DNA from: JBEKIK01 sp050013075
Lineage (GTDB): Bacteria > Planctomycetota > Planctomycetia > Pirellulales > Thermoguttaceae
DNA length: 64,000 nt
Direction of reading: 5' to 3'
NCBI GenBank assembly: GCA_050013075.1
Contig: JBEKFZ010000002.1
Coordinates: forward strand, 47,535 to 111,534
Both the position numbers and the translations under genes were made by a program. Below, in pieces: positions 44,103 to 51,286 of this stretch (position 1 is its first letter; every line of letters starts with the position of its first letter). The notes under the pieces were generated by a model that was not told the DNA's origin, searched no databases, and saw only the letters and a list, made by a program, of their open reading frames with translations.

Positions 44103-46466
44103 TCATCCTTTCCATTTCCAGTTGCGGATTTCCGGCATGTCCTCGCCGTGTTTGTCGATATAATGCTTGTGCTCGATGAGCTTGTCATGCACCATCTGCT
44201 TCAGGTAGGCTCCCTTAGAGCCCAAGTGCGGCAGGCGATCGACCACGTCTTGCACCAGATGAAAGCGGTCCAGGTCGTTCTGTACCCTCATGTCGAAGGC
44301 CGTCGTGATGGTGCCCTCTTCCTTATAGCCACGGACGTGAAGGTTGCGGTTGGTCCGGCGGTAGGTCAGCCGGTGGACTAGCCAGGGGTAGCCATGGAAG
44401 CCGAAGATGATGTGTTTATCTTTGGTGAAAAGCGAATCGTAATCCGTCTCACTCAGCCCATGCGGGTGCTCGCTCGCAGACTGCAGCTTCATCAGATCGA
44501 CGACGTTTACCACCCGGATTTTCAGATCGGGTAGATGCTGGCGAAGAATGGAAACGGCGGCCAGAATCTCCAGCGTGGGCGTGTCGCCGCAACAGGCCAT
44601 CACTACGTCCGGCTCGGTGCCTTGGTCGTTGCTGGCCCATTGCCAGATGCCGATTCCTTCCGTGCAATGTACGACTGCAGCGTCCATTGTCAGCCATTGT
44701 GGCAGTGCGTGTTTGCCCGCAACCACCACGTTGACATAGTGCCGGCTGCGCAGGCAGTGATCAAAAACCGACAACAGGCAATTGGCGTCGGGCGGTAGGT
44801 AAACGCGCACGATATCGGCCTTCTTGTTGATAACGTGGTCGATGAAACCGGGATCCTGGTGCGTGAAGCCGTTGTGATCCTGCTGCCAGACGTGGGAGGC
44901 GAGCAGATAGTTCAGCGAGGCGATCTTCCGACGCCAGGGCAGTTCCAGTGTTACCTTCAGCCACTTGGCGTGCTGGCTGAACATCGAGTCGACGATGCGA
45001 ATGAAGGCCTCATAGCTGTTGAACAGCCCGTGCCGTCCGGTCAGCAGATATCCTTCCAACCAACCTTCGCACTGGTGCTCGCTGAGCATCGAGTCCAACA
45101 CGCGTCCGGCAGGCGCGAGGAATTCATCATTTTTTATTTCCCGGGCGTCCCACTGCCGGTTGGTGACTTCAAAAACCGCACCCAGGAGATTCGAGAGCGT
45201 CTCATCGGGACCGAAGACGCGGAAATTACGCTGATCCTGATTCAGTTTTTCCACGTCTCGCAGGAACTTACCCAGCACGAGCGTATCCTGGCCGGCCACG
45301 GCGCCAGGCGAAGGCACATTCACCGCGTGGACGTGGAAGTCCGGCATACGCAGGTCGCTGAGCAGAACGCCGCCGTTGGTGTGGGGATTGGCGCCCATAC
45401 GCCGGTCGCCCTTGGGGGCCAACTCGGCCAATTCCGGCATGAGTCGGCCATTCTCATCAAACAGTTCTTCTGCCTTGTAGCTCTTCATCCAGCTTTCAAG
45501 CTGCTTGACATGATCGGGATGCTCGGAATCCACCAGGAGCGGCACCTGGTGCGCTCGGAACGTGCCCTCGATTTGCAGGCCATCGACAACTTTCGGTCCC
45601 GTCCAGCCCTTGGGCGACTTGAGGACGATCATTGGCCAGCGTGGCCGAGTGGCGTCATTCTTATTCCGTGCATTGCTTTGGATTTCCCGAATGTCCTCGA
45701 TGACCTTGTCCAAAATACTGGCCATGAGTTGATGCATCTTTTCCGGCTCATCACCTTCCACAAAGTAAGGCGTCCAGCCGCAGCCACGGAAGAATTGTTC
45801 CAATTCCTCATGCTCGATGCGGGCCAGGACGGTCGGGTTGCTGATCTTGTAGCCATTAAGGTGCAGAATCGGCAGCACGGCTCCGTCGGTAATTGGGTCG
45901 AGAAACTTGTTGGACTGCCATGCGGTCGCCAGCGGGCCTGTTTCCGCCTCGCCGTCGCCGACGACGCAGGCGACGATTAGATCGGGATTGTCGAACGCGG
46001 CCCCGAAGGCATGGCTGAGCGAATAGCCCAGCTCGCCACCTTCGTGAATCGACCCCGGCGTCGTCGGCGCAACATGGCTGGAAATCCCGCCGGGGAACGA
46101 GAACTGCTTGAACAGCTTTTTCAGCCCGGCTTCGTCCTGGGTGACGTTCGGATAAATTTCACTCCAGGTGCCTTCGAGGTAAACGTTGCCCACAATCGCC
46201 GGGCCGCCGTGACCGGGACCGGCGAGGTAGAACATGTCCAGGTCATACTTCTTGATGACCCGGTTCAAATGCACATAGATGAAGTTCTGGCCCGGCGTCG
46301 TGCCCCAGTGTCCGACGACCAGCGGCTTCACGTGCGACAGTTTCAGCGGCTCCTTTAGCAGCGGATTGTCGTAGAGATAAATCTGGCCGACAGAGAGATA
46401 ATTGGCGGCACGCCAGTAGGCGTCCATCTTGTGGAGCAGTTCCGGGGAAAGAATTTTTGTCTTCAT
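44103..46466 (-). CDS. xfp: Xylulose-5-phosphate/fructose-6-phosphate phosphoketolase
   Basis: The 787-aa TPP enzyme splits xylulose-5-phosphate or fructose-6-phosphate with phosphate to give acetyl phosphate and a C3 or C4 sugar phosphate. Landmarks are YLAGPGHGGPAIVGNVYLEG near residue 79, CVVGDGEAETGPLA near 166, IGIWQWASNDQGTEPD near 600, and FGFHGYPWLVHRL near 695. GGAGAATTGAACC precedes the ATG. Acetyl phosphate would be used by the neighbouring acetate kinase to make ATP. A 5' stub of a second copy lies at 48581-48638. Confidence 0.96.
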   Translation of the reverse strand: MKTKILSPELLHKMDAYWRAANYLSVGQIYLYDNPLLKEPLKLSHVKPLVVGHWGTTPGQNFIYVHLNRVIKKYDLDMFYLAGPGHGGPAIVGNVYLEGTWSEIYPNVTQDEAGLKKLFKQFSFPGGISSHVAPTTPGSIHEGGELGYSLSHAFGAAFDNPDLIVACVVGDGEAETGPLATAWQSNKFLDPITDGAVLPILHLNGYKISNPTVLARIEHEELEQFFRGCGWTPYFVEGDEPEKMHQLMASILDKVIEDIREIQSNARNKNDATRPRWPMIVLKSPKGWTGPKVVDGLQIEGTFRAHQVPLLVDSEHPDHVKQLESWMKSYKAEELFDENGRLMPELAELAPKGDRRMGANPHTNGGVLLSDLRMPDFHVHAVNVPSPGAVAGQDTLVLGKFLRDVEKLNQDQRNFRVFGPDETLSNLLGAVFEVTNRQWDAREIKNDEFLAPAGRVLDSMLSEHQCEGWLEGYLLTGRHGLFNSYEAFIRIVDSMFSQHAKWLKVTLELPWRRKIASLNYLLASHVWQQDHNGFTHQDPGFIDHVINKKADIVRVYLPPDANCLLSVFDHCLRSRHYVNVVVAGKHALPQWLTMDAAVVHCTEGIGIWQWASNDQGTEPDVVMACCGDTPTLEILAAVSILRQHLPDLKIRVVNVVDLMKLQSASEHPHGLSETDYDSLFTKDKHIIFGFHGYPWLVHRLTYRRTNRNLHVRGYKEEGTITTAFDMRVQNDLDRFHLVQDVVDRLPHLGSKGAYLKQMVHDKLIEHKHYIDKHGEDMPEIRNWKWKG

Positions 46467-46501
46467 GGTTCAATTCTCCTTTTTTCAGCCAAGGTCGAGG
46501 A
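46411..46501. repeat. Direct repeat copy A (xfp start and ackA tail)
   Basis: This segment contains the start of intact xfp and the leader upstream of it. The leader encodes the final LG-stop of acetate kinase in the form CTTGGCTGA. A diverged copy (roughly 80% identical by eye) lies at 48581-48674. The two copies enclose the mtfA-like and PRC-barrel genes. Confidence 0.65.
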
Positions 46502-46505
46502 CTAT

Positions 46506-47510
46506 CTATAAAGCCGCATTTGCCTTTCTCGTTTCAATGCCCTTCAGCAGACAGCAATGTTTGTACTTCTTCCCACTCCCGCACGGACAGGGAGCGTTTC
46601 GATGGTATCTCAGGCGGCGCGAGGACGTCAGTTTCAGCAGGGATACCGTGTCCTGATGGAACATCTTCTGGAGCATCGCGTACAATTGAGGATTCCTTTC
46701 CTGCAGCAAGTCCGGCGACTTGAAGAAATACTCCGCTAGGACCGCGAAGAATTCGTGTTCGTTCGTATATGCGTAACTGTTGATGTAGGAACGATTCCTG
46801 GGAGAATGAGAAAGTTCCCGCTTGACGTATTGCACCCAATGCTTAACTGCCTGCCAGGGAATCTCCGGCGGCAAGCCGTGTTCGATCTCCTCTTGCTCCA
46901 CCAGGTGTGTGAACTCATGAATACCCACGTTGTCCCTGCTCGACGGGCTATCAAACCCCGCCAGTAGAGACGGCTTGGAAAGAATCATCACACCGCGGAG
47001 GTACTTCAGGCCGACCATGCCAAGAATGTTGTTGTCGGCGTTCCCTGTTGTTTGATACTCGTCCCCGAACGAGTTGGGGTAGACAAGCACTTCACCCAGT
47101 CGATGGTATTCCCAATCGTGGAACCCGAAGATGGGAATCACCGCACTGGCGGCAACCAAAACCCGAACGGTGTCGTCAAGTTCGGTCCGGATGCCAGTGA
47201 TCCGGACCTCATCGAGGAAAACGTTGACGAGCTGTCGAAAGCGCTCTTTCTCCTGATCTGGCAGCGCTCGGAAAAAGGCGACGTGAGATTGAAGTACTTG
47301 TTCCCACGAAGCGGGGAACCGCCGTTTCATAATCCTCAACCGCCGGAGGCATCGCCGCCGAACCAACCAGTAGATGAACGGACAGAGGCCCAGAGAGAGA
47401 AGCACGGGAGGCCAAAACCAGCCTGCAACCGCAGCGGTCACTGCCGTCGCACCAGCAAGCGCGAAGGCATGGTTGCGGTTTCGGCGATTGTTCTCTAGGG
47501 TCACCAGCAT
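46506..47510 (-). CDS. MtfA/M90-like zinc peptidase with membrane anchor and SEC-C motif
   Basis: The 334-aa product begins with two close hydrophobic segments (about residues 17-50). It continues with an M90-like metallopeptidase domain carrying HEFTH at 198-202 and a downstream acidic residue in NEHEFFAVLAEYFF, both typical of zinc ligands. The end (RNAPCPCGSGKKYKHCC) is a SEC-C zinc motif, which is an unusual addition. MtfA in E. coli acts on a regulator of glucose uptake. Here the gene sits inside the xfp-ackA unit, but any regulatory link is speculative. Confidence 0.82.
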   Translation of the reverse strand: MLVTLENNRRNRNHAFALAGATAVTAAVAGWFWPPVLLSLGLCPFIYWLVRRRCLRRLRIMKRRFPASWEQVLQSHVAFFRALPDQEKERFRQLVNVFLDEVRITGIRTELDDTVRVLVAASAVIPIFGFHDWEYHRLGEVLVYPNSFGDEYQTTGNADNNILGMVGLKYLRGVMILSKPSLLAGFDSPSSRDNVGIHEFTHLVEQEEIEHGLPPEIPWQAVKHWVQYVKRELSHSPRNRSYINSYAYTNEHEFFAVLAEYFFKSPDLLQERNPQLYAMLQKMFHQDTVSLLKLTSSRRLRYHRNAPCPCGSGKKYKHCCLLKGIETRKANAAL

Positions 47511-47563
47511 TGTCGTCTGCTCTTGGCAAGAATAGTTAAATTTCTTTCCAAAAAGTTATCCGT

Positions 47564-47631
47564 TAGCAAAACAGCGCGACCGCTTCAGCCGCACGCACCT
47601 CCTGCGTTTCACAAATGAGCAAGTCACGCAT
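47564..47631 (-). pseudogene. Internal fragment of acetate kinase
   Basis: About 22 codons read MRDLLICETQEVRAAEAVAL and end in TAA. They correspond to 48931-48998 inside intact ackA (MHDLLDRETQDMRAAEAVAM), differing at about 12 of 68 bases. The piece has no start or end of the gene and lies between the PRC-barrel and mtfA-like genes, evidence of a decayed second ackA. Confidence 0.65.
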
Positions 47632-48429
47632 TTAAGAAAGCCCTTTCTCGTGTTTGCTTAAACGGGAATGCTGCTTGGCAGCCGGTAACTCGATCCAGTA
47701 TCCTAGGCGGTCGTAATGCAGGTACAGTCCGGTCTCATAATCCCGCGTTGGCAGAGACTCCATCCTGTATTCCGGTGACCGTTTGATGGTATCGCGGGAA
47801 AGATTGACGAAAACTTTCGACTCACTCCAACTAACGCGCTCGATCCATTGCGGTGAAACCAGGACCTTTTTTCCCGGCCACCAGTTCCGTGTATCGACGA
47901 TTAGATAACGAATCGCCCACGTTTCGTCATCGATGATAAAATCCTCGACGTGGCCAATCTCGCCGTCTGCGGCTTGGATGTGATAGCCACTCACATCGTG
48001 AGTGCTGCGTAAATGAGGATCCCACGCTTTCTCGGTTTGGGCGAATTCTCTTCGCTTTTCACGGTCACGCACCGGGTAGGGAGAAGGGCCCCACGCGTAC
48101 GGTCCGCTCCAATACACCGGCCATCCATAATACTCGATGTATCCCTCCTCGAATTGTCGCGAGACAGGCTTGTCACTGTTCAAGGATGGACTGTCCTCAA
48201 TCTGTTTCTTGGTCAAATCGATGGCGATGCATTGCTCTTCTTTATTCACGGCACCCAGCGCATACGGGGAGATCAACACCTGCCTGTCCGTAAGCCAGTT
48301 TCCTGTGTCAGCGACCAGATAGCGAATCGTCCAGTGGCGGTCATCGAAGTAGAATTCTTTGACCTTCCCTATATCCCCGTCGAGGCTGTGCAATTTGTAA
48401 CCCTTTAGTGTTTTGGCTTTGTTTAGCAT
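47632..48429 (-). CDS. Protein with two PRC-barrel domains
   Basis: The 265-aa product has a PRC-barrel at each end. The first starts GYKLHSLDGDIGKVKEFYFD (about residue 10) and the second SGYHIQAADGEIGHVEDFII (about 150). In both, an [IV]RYL[IV][VA]DT segment and ISP/VSP follow. A Trp/Tyr/Pro-rich linker joins them. PRC-barrels bind RNA or protein partners, and the family's role here is unknown. AAAGGA precedes the ATG at 48429. It lies within the xfp-ackA unit on the same strand. Confidence 0.82.
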   Translation of the reverse strand: MLNKAKTLKGYKLHSLDGDIGKVKEFYFDDRHWTIRYLVADTGNWLTDRQVLISPYALGAVNKEEQCIAIDLTKKQIEDSPSLNSDKPVSRQFEEGYIEYYGWPVYWSGPYAWGPSPYPVRDREKRREFAQTEKAWDPHLRSTHDVSGYHIQAADGEIGHVEDFIIDDETWAIRYLIVDTRNWWPGKKVLVSPQWIERVSWSESKVFVNLSRDTIKRSPEYRMESLPTRDYETGLYLHYDRLGYWIELPAAKQHSRLSKHEKGLS

Positions 48430-48580
48430 AATAGTAGTCCTTTCATTCTTTGAGTTTTCGTTTTTTTCGCTGTTGGCGTACGGCTGACAGCGTGTTTGGA
48501 AAATCGTTTTCACCGCGATCCGCATGGGTGACAACACTCCTATTGCGCCGGCGGGGGCGGCTTCGCTTTTGGGGGGAACG

Positions 48581-48638
48581 CGCGGCAGTAGCCATCCATC
48601 TTGTGGAGCAGTTCCTGGGAACGACGTTTTGTCTTCAT
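48581..48638 (-). pseudogene. xfp: 5' stub of phosphoketolase (xfp)
   Basis: From ATG 48636-48638 about 19 codons read MKTKRRSQELLHKMDGYCR, matching the start of intact xfp (MKTKILSPELLHKMDAYWR). The similarity then ends. It lies just after the ackA stop, the expected position for xfp, so it marks a deleted second copy. Confidence 0.65.
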
Positions 48639-48674
48639 AGTTCAATTCCCCCTTTTTCAGCCAAGGCCGAGAAC
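48581..48674. repeat. Direct repeat copy B (xfp start and ackA tail)
   Basis: This is the counterpart of 46411-46501. It contains the xfp stub, the short leader and the last codons of intact ackA. Confidence 0.65.
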
Positions 48675-49850
48675 GTGGCAAACCGTCTTGGCTATCATCC
48701 ATTCCTCGTCAGTGCGAATTACGCGGACCGCAACCCGGCTGGCCGCTGCGGAAATCACGCCCTCACTGGCCGCGTTTCGCTTTTCTTCGAGTTCGATTCC
48801 AAGGAATCCCAGCCCATCGCAAATCCGGGCGCGAACGATGGGCGCATTTTCTCCTATGCCACCAGCGAACACAAGTGTGTCCAGTCCGCCCAACGCCGCC
48901 GCAAATGCGCCGATCCATTTCTTGACCTGGTAGCAAAACATCGCGACCGCTTCAGCCGCCCGCATGTCTTGCGTTTCCCGGTCGAGCAAGTCATGCATGT
49001 CGGAACTGGTCTCCGACACGCCGAGCAGCCCGGACTGGAAATTGACCATCTCATTGAATTGCTTCGCGCTCATTTTTTCAGTGCGCGCCAGATACCAAAC
49101 TAGTCCGGGATCGAGGTCGCCGGAGCGGGTGCTCATCGGCACACCGGCTGTCGGGGTGAAACTCATGCTCGTGTCCACGGACTTGCCGTGATGCACCGCC
49201 GCCAGACTCGCGCCATTGCCGAGGTGGGCGAGGACGACCCGGCCTTGTGCAGCTTCCATTCCGGCCAGGCGGGCCAGTTCTCCCATGAGAAACGCATACG
49301 ACAGTCCGTGAAACCCATACCGCCGCACCCCCTGCGCCTCGTAGCGGCGTGGAATCGGCAACAACTGGGCCACACGCGGCAAGTCATGGTGAAAAGCCGT
49401 ATCGAAACAGGCAACTTGGGGCAGATCAGGATATCGGCGATGAACCGCTTCGGTCAACTGGATCTCTTCCGGCAGGTGCTCAGGATCGAATGGTTTGAGT
49501 TGACGCAACTCCTCGACCATTTCCTTGGTAATCAACGTCGGGTCGTGGTACTTCGGTCCGCCATGCACCACGCGATGTCCCACTGCGGTCAATGTGTCAC
49601 GCCCAATGCGCTCGTCGATCCAATCCATCAGAGCGCCCACCGCCACCGTGTGGTCCGGTGCCGTCACCGGCCGCGAAAAGTTATCCGCCTGTTTCAAACC
49701 TTTCACCCGCAAGGTGGCATCCGGCAGTCCAATCCGCTCAATCCCACCCTCCAGAATTCGTTGGAGCGAGTCGCCGGCCTCGAACAGCGCGAACTTGATG
49801 CTTGACGAGCCGCCGTTGATCGTCAGAATGCGTTGGTCAGCGGGTTTCAT
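48657..49850 (-). CDS. ackA: Acetate kinase
   Basis: The 397-aa enzyme converts acetyl phosphate and ADP to acetate and ATP. It has NGGSSSIKFALFE at the N-terminus, VACFDTAFHHDLPR near residue 145, LGNGASLAAVHHGKSVDTSM near 200 and FAGGIGENAPIVR near 325. These include the catalytic Asp and the nucleotide site. The start at 49850 follows GGAG and overlaps the end of the HAD gene by 14 bases. With xfp it completes the phosphoketolase route to ATP. Diverged pieces of a second copy lie at 47564-47631 and near 46490. Confidence 0.95.
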   Translation of the reverse strand: MKPADQRILTINGGSSSIKFALFEAGDSLQRILEGGIERIGLPDATLRVKGLKQADNFSRPVTAPDHTVAVGALMDWIDERIGRDTLTAVGHRVVHGGPKYHDPTLITKEMVEELRQLKPFDPEHLPEEIQLTEAVHRRYPDLPQVACFDTAFHHDLPRVAQLLPIPRRYEAQGVRRYGFHGLSYAFLMGELARLAGMEAAQGRVVLAHLGNGASLAAVHHGKSVDTSMSFTPTAGVPMSTRSGDLDPGLVWYLARTEKMSAKQFNEMVNFQSGLLGVSETSSDMHDLLDRETQDMRAAEAVAMFCYQVKKWIGAFAAALGGLDTLVFAGGIGENAPIVRARICDGLGFLGIELEEKRNAASEGVISAAASRVAVRVIRTDEEWMIAKTVCHVLGLG

Positions 49851-50484
49851 TGATGACTCCTTCGTCATTCTGCAATCCGAACGAAGCCAGTTTCGCGCAC
49901 GTGGATTTGTAATCCGTGTGAAGAATGCTTCGAATCTCCAACCCTTCCGCGATCTGGACGAACATCGGGGTGTTTTCGATATAGACTACCTGCCGGGCTG
50001 GCGTCTGGGCGATTTCCAAAGCAAGCCGAAAGATGTCCGCGTCAGGCTTTCGCAAGTGGACGAAGCAGGATGAAATAAAAGAATCCACAAATCCGTCAAG
50101 CTTAAACTTCCGAATTCGGTGCGAATTCATTTCCCGTGCTTCATTGCTGACCACGACAATCTTCAATCCATACCGTGCCTTAAGTCGGCGGACCAACTCG
50201 ATCATCTCGGGGTAAGGTTTCGATTGCGCGAACATGAAGCGACTAAACTGAGCCCGGGTGAACGGTCGCTTTTGGTAGAATACCACCAGACCTAGATATT
50301 CTTCCAGCGTGAGCTTGCCCTCCTCGAACGTTTCAAAGGACAGGTGATGCCGTTCCTCCATCTCGGCCAACTCCAGCTTGAAGTGCGTCGCCGCCCGTTT
50401 GCGGGCATGATGATCCCACCCGTCGGTGAGCAGGACGCCGCCGATATCCAGAAACACGCAGGTGATTGCAGTCGCCTTTTTCAT
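49837..50484 (-). CDS. HAD-superfamily hydrolase
   Basis: The 215-aa product has VFLDIGGVLLTDGWDHH at the N-terminus with the nucleophile Asp, KIVVVSNEAREMNSHRIRKF near residue 105, FVHLRKPDADIFRLAL with the Lys, and VVYIENTPMFVQIAE. In the last the usual second acidic residue is Glu. It belongs with haloacid dehalogenase-type or phosphatase-like HADs of unknown substrate. It overlaps ackA by 14 bases, so it is part of the same operon. A 5' stub of another copy lies at 34067-34120. Confidence 0.85.
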   Translation of the reverse strand: MKKATAITCVFLDIGGVLLTDGWDHHARKRAATHFKLELAEMEERHHLSFETFEEGKLTLEEYLGLVVFYQKRPFTRAQFSRFMFAQSKPYPEMIELVRRLKARYGLKIVVVSNEAREMNSHRIRKFKLDGFVDSFISSCFVHLRKPDADIFRLALEIAQTPARQVVYIENTPMFVQIAEGLEIRSILHTDYKSTCAKLASFGLQNDEGVINETR

Positions 50485-50507
50485 CGTCTTTTCTTCCATC
50501 GATCGGA

Positions 50508-50681
50508 TTATCGTTGCCACAGGATTCGTGCATCTTCCAGTGGGATCACCACGCCGTCGTAGTGCGGTATTACTCTCGCCGTACAGTCCTTCGCCGCGCG
50601 GGCCGCAGACACAGCCACGATGTAAACGTAGCCGCCCCTAAATGGCTTCGGGCTGGTTTTCATCCTTCAGGTGTTTTCATG
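50508..50681 (-). pseudogene. glgP: 3' stub of glycogen phosphorylase
   Basis: About 57 codons end with VIPLEDARILWQR and a TAA. The last 42 codons match the end of intact glgP (VAIPLENARILWQR) with few changes, about nine in ten bases identical by eye over 50513-50641. There is no upstream glgP sequence. It lies 23 bases before the HAD gene. Confidence 0.7.
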
Positions 50682-50733
50682 AAGCGAACTCGTTCATAGT
50701 TTCAGGATCTGCCCTCATCGGCAGCGATTCTGG

Positions 50734-51096
50734 TCAATGTGTTGATTCAGAGCCGTCGTCGGGCGTGTCTGTCCCGTCGGACGTGATCTTCTCGGCGGGT
50801 GGGTTGGCCTCGGCCGGCTTTCCTCCGGAAAACTCCATCTTTTCCAGAAGACTTTTTAGAACAAGATTGTCTGTGGCCCCCGAAATCTCGCTAACGGGCA
50901 CGCGTACGGTTTGGGTACCGAACCACGATCGTTTCAGCTTCAGATCGTCCAATGTTTCTCGGTTGAGCTTAACTTCCAAGCTCTGCAACTGCCATGTGTC
51001 GACGTCAGCAAACATGTCGGTGATAACGCCGATCTCACGTCCATGCTGGCCGATGACTTTCATCCCCATCAGACTTATTACATTCGATTGGTTCAT
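50734..51096 (-). CDS. PRC-barrel domain protein
   Basis: The 120-aa product has one PRC-barrel: VISLMGMKVIGQHGREIGVI (about residues 5-24), LQSLEVKLNRETL in the middle and VPVSEISGATDNLVLKSLL at the end. A short Pro/Asp/Ser-rich tail follows. GAGGAACTGCAA precedes the ATG at 51096. It lies between stubs of gnd and glgP, so it looks inserted. It is not closely similar to the two-domain PRC protein at 47632-48429. Confidence 0.78.
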   Translation of the reverse strand: MNQSNVISLMGMKVIGQHGREIGVITDMFADVDTWQLQSLEVKLNRETLDDLKLKRSWFGTQTVRVPVSEISGATDNLVLKSLLEKMEFSGGKPAEANPPAEKITSDGTDTPDDGSESTH

Positions 51097-51183
51097 TTGC
51101 AGTTCCTCGCAAAAATGGGTTAAGGTTAGGGTTTCTCGTGACATTTAGAACCTGTAGATCGCGGTCGCACCTGTCGTGGATGG

Positions 51184-51258
51184 TATGTCCAGCAGGAAAC
51201 TGCGTCCCATGACGCCCAAGCCGACCATACCGATTTCATACGGTTGTTGCGGTTGCAT
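51184..51258 (-). pseudogene. gnd: 5' stub of gnd (6-phosphogluconate dehydrogenase)
   Basis: Twenty-five codons from ATG 51256-51258 read MQPQQPYEIGMVGLGVMGRS and FLLDI, close to the intact gnd start (QYEIGMIGLGVMGRN). After that the similarity is lost. It lies 28 bases after glgP, so glgP-gnd was probably an earlier gene order. Confidence 0.68.
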
Positions 51259-51286
51259 GTTTCTCACACCATTAGCTCCAACAAGA

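Noticed and set aside
44835..45980. Plus-strand frame of about 381 codons
   Set aside because: It is antisense to phosphoketolase, which has clear motifs through the whole stretch.
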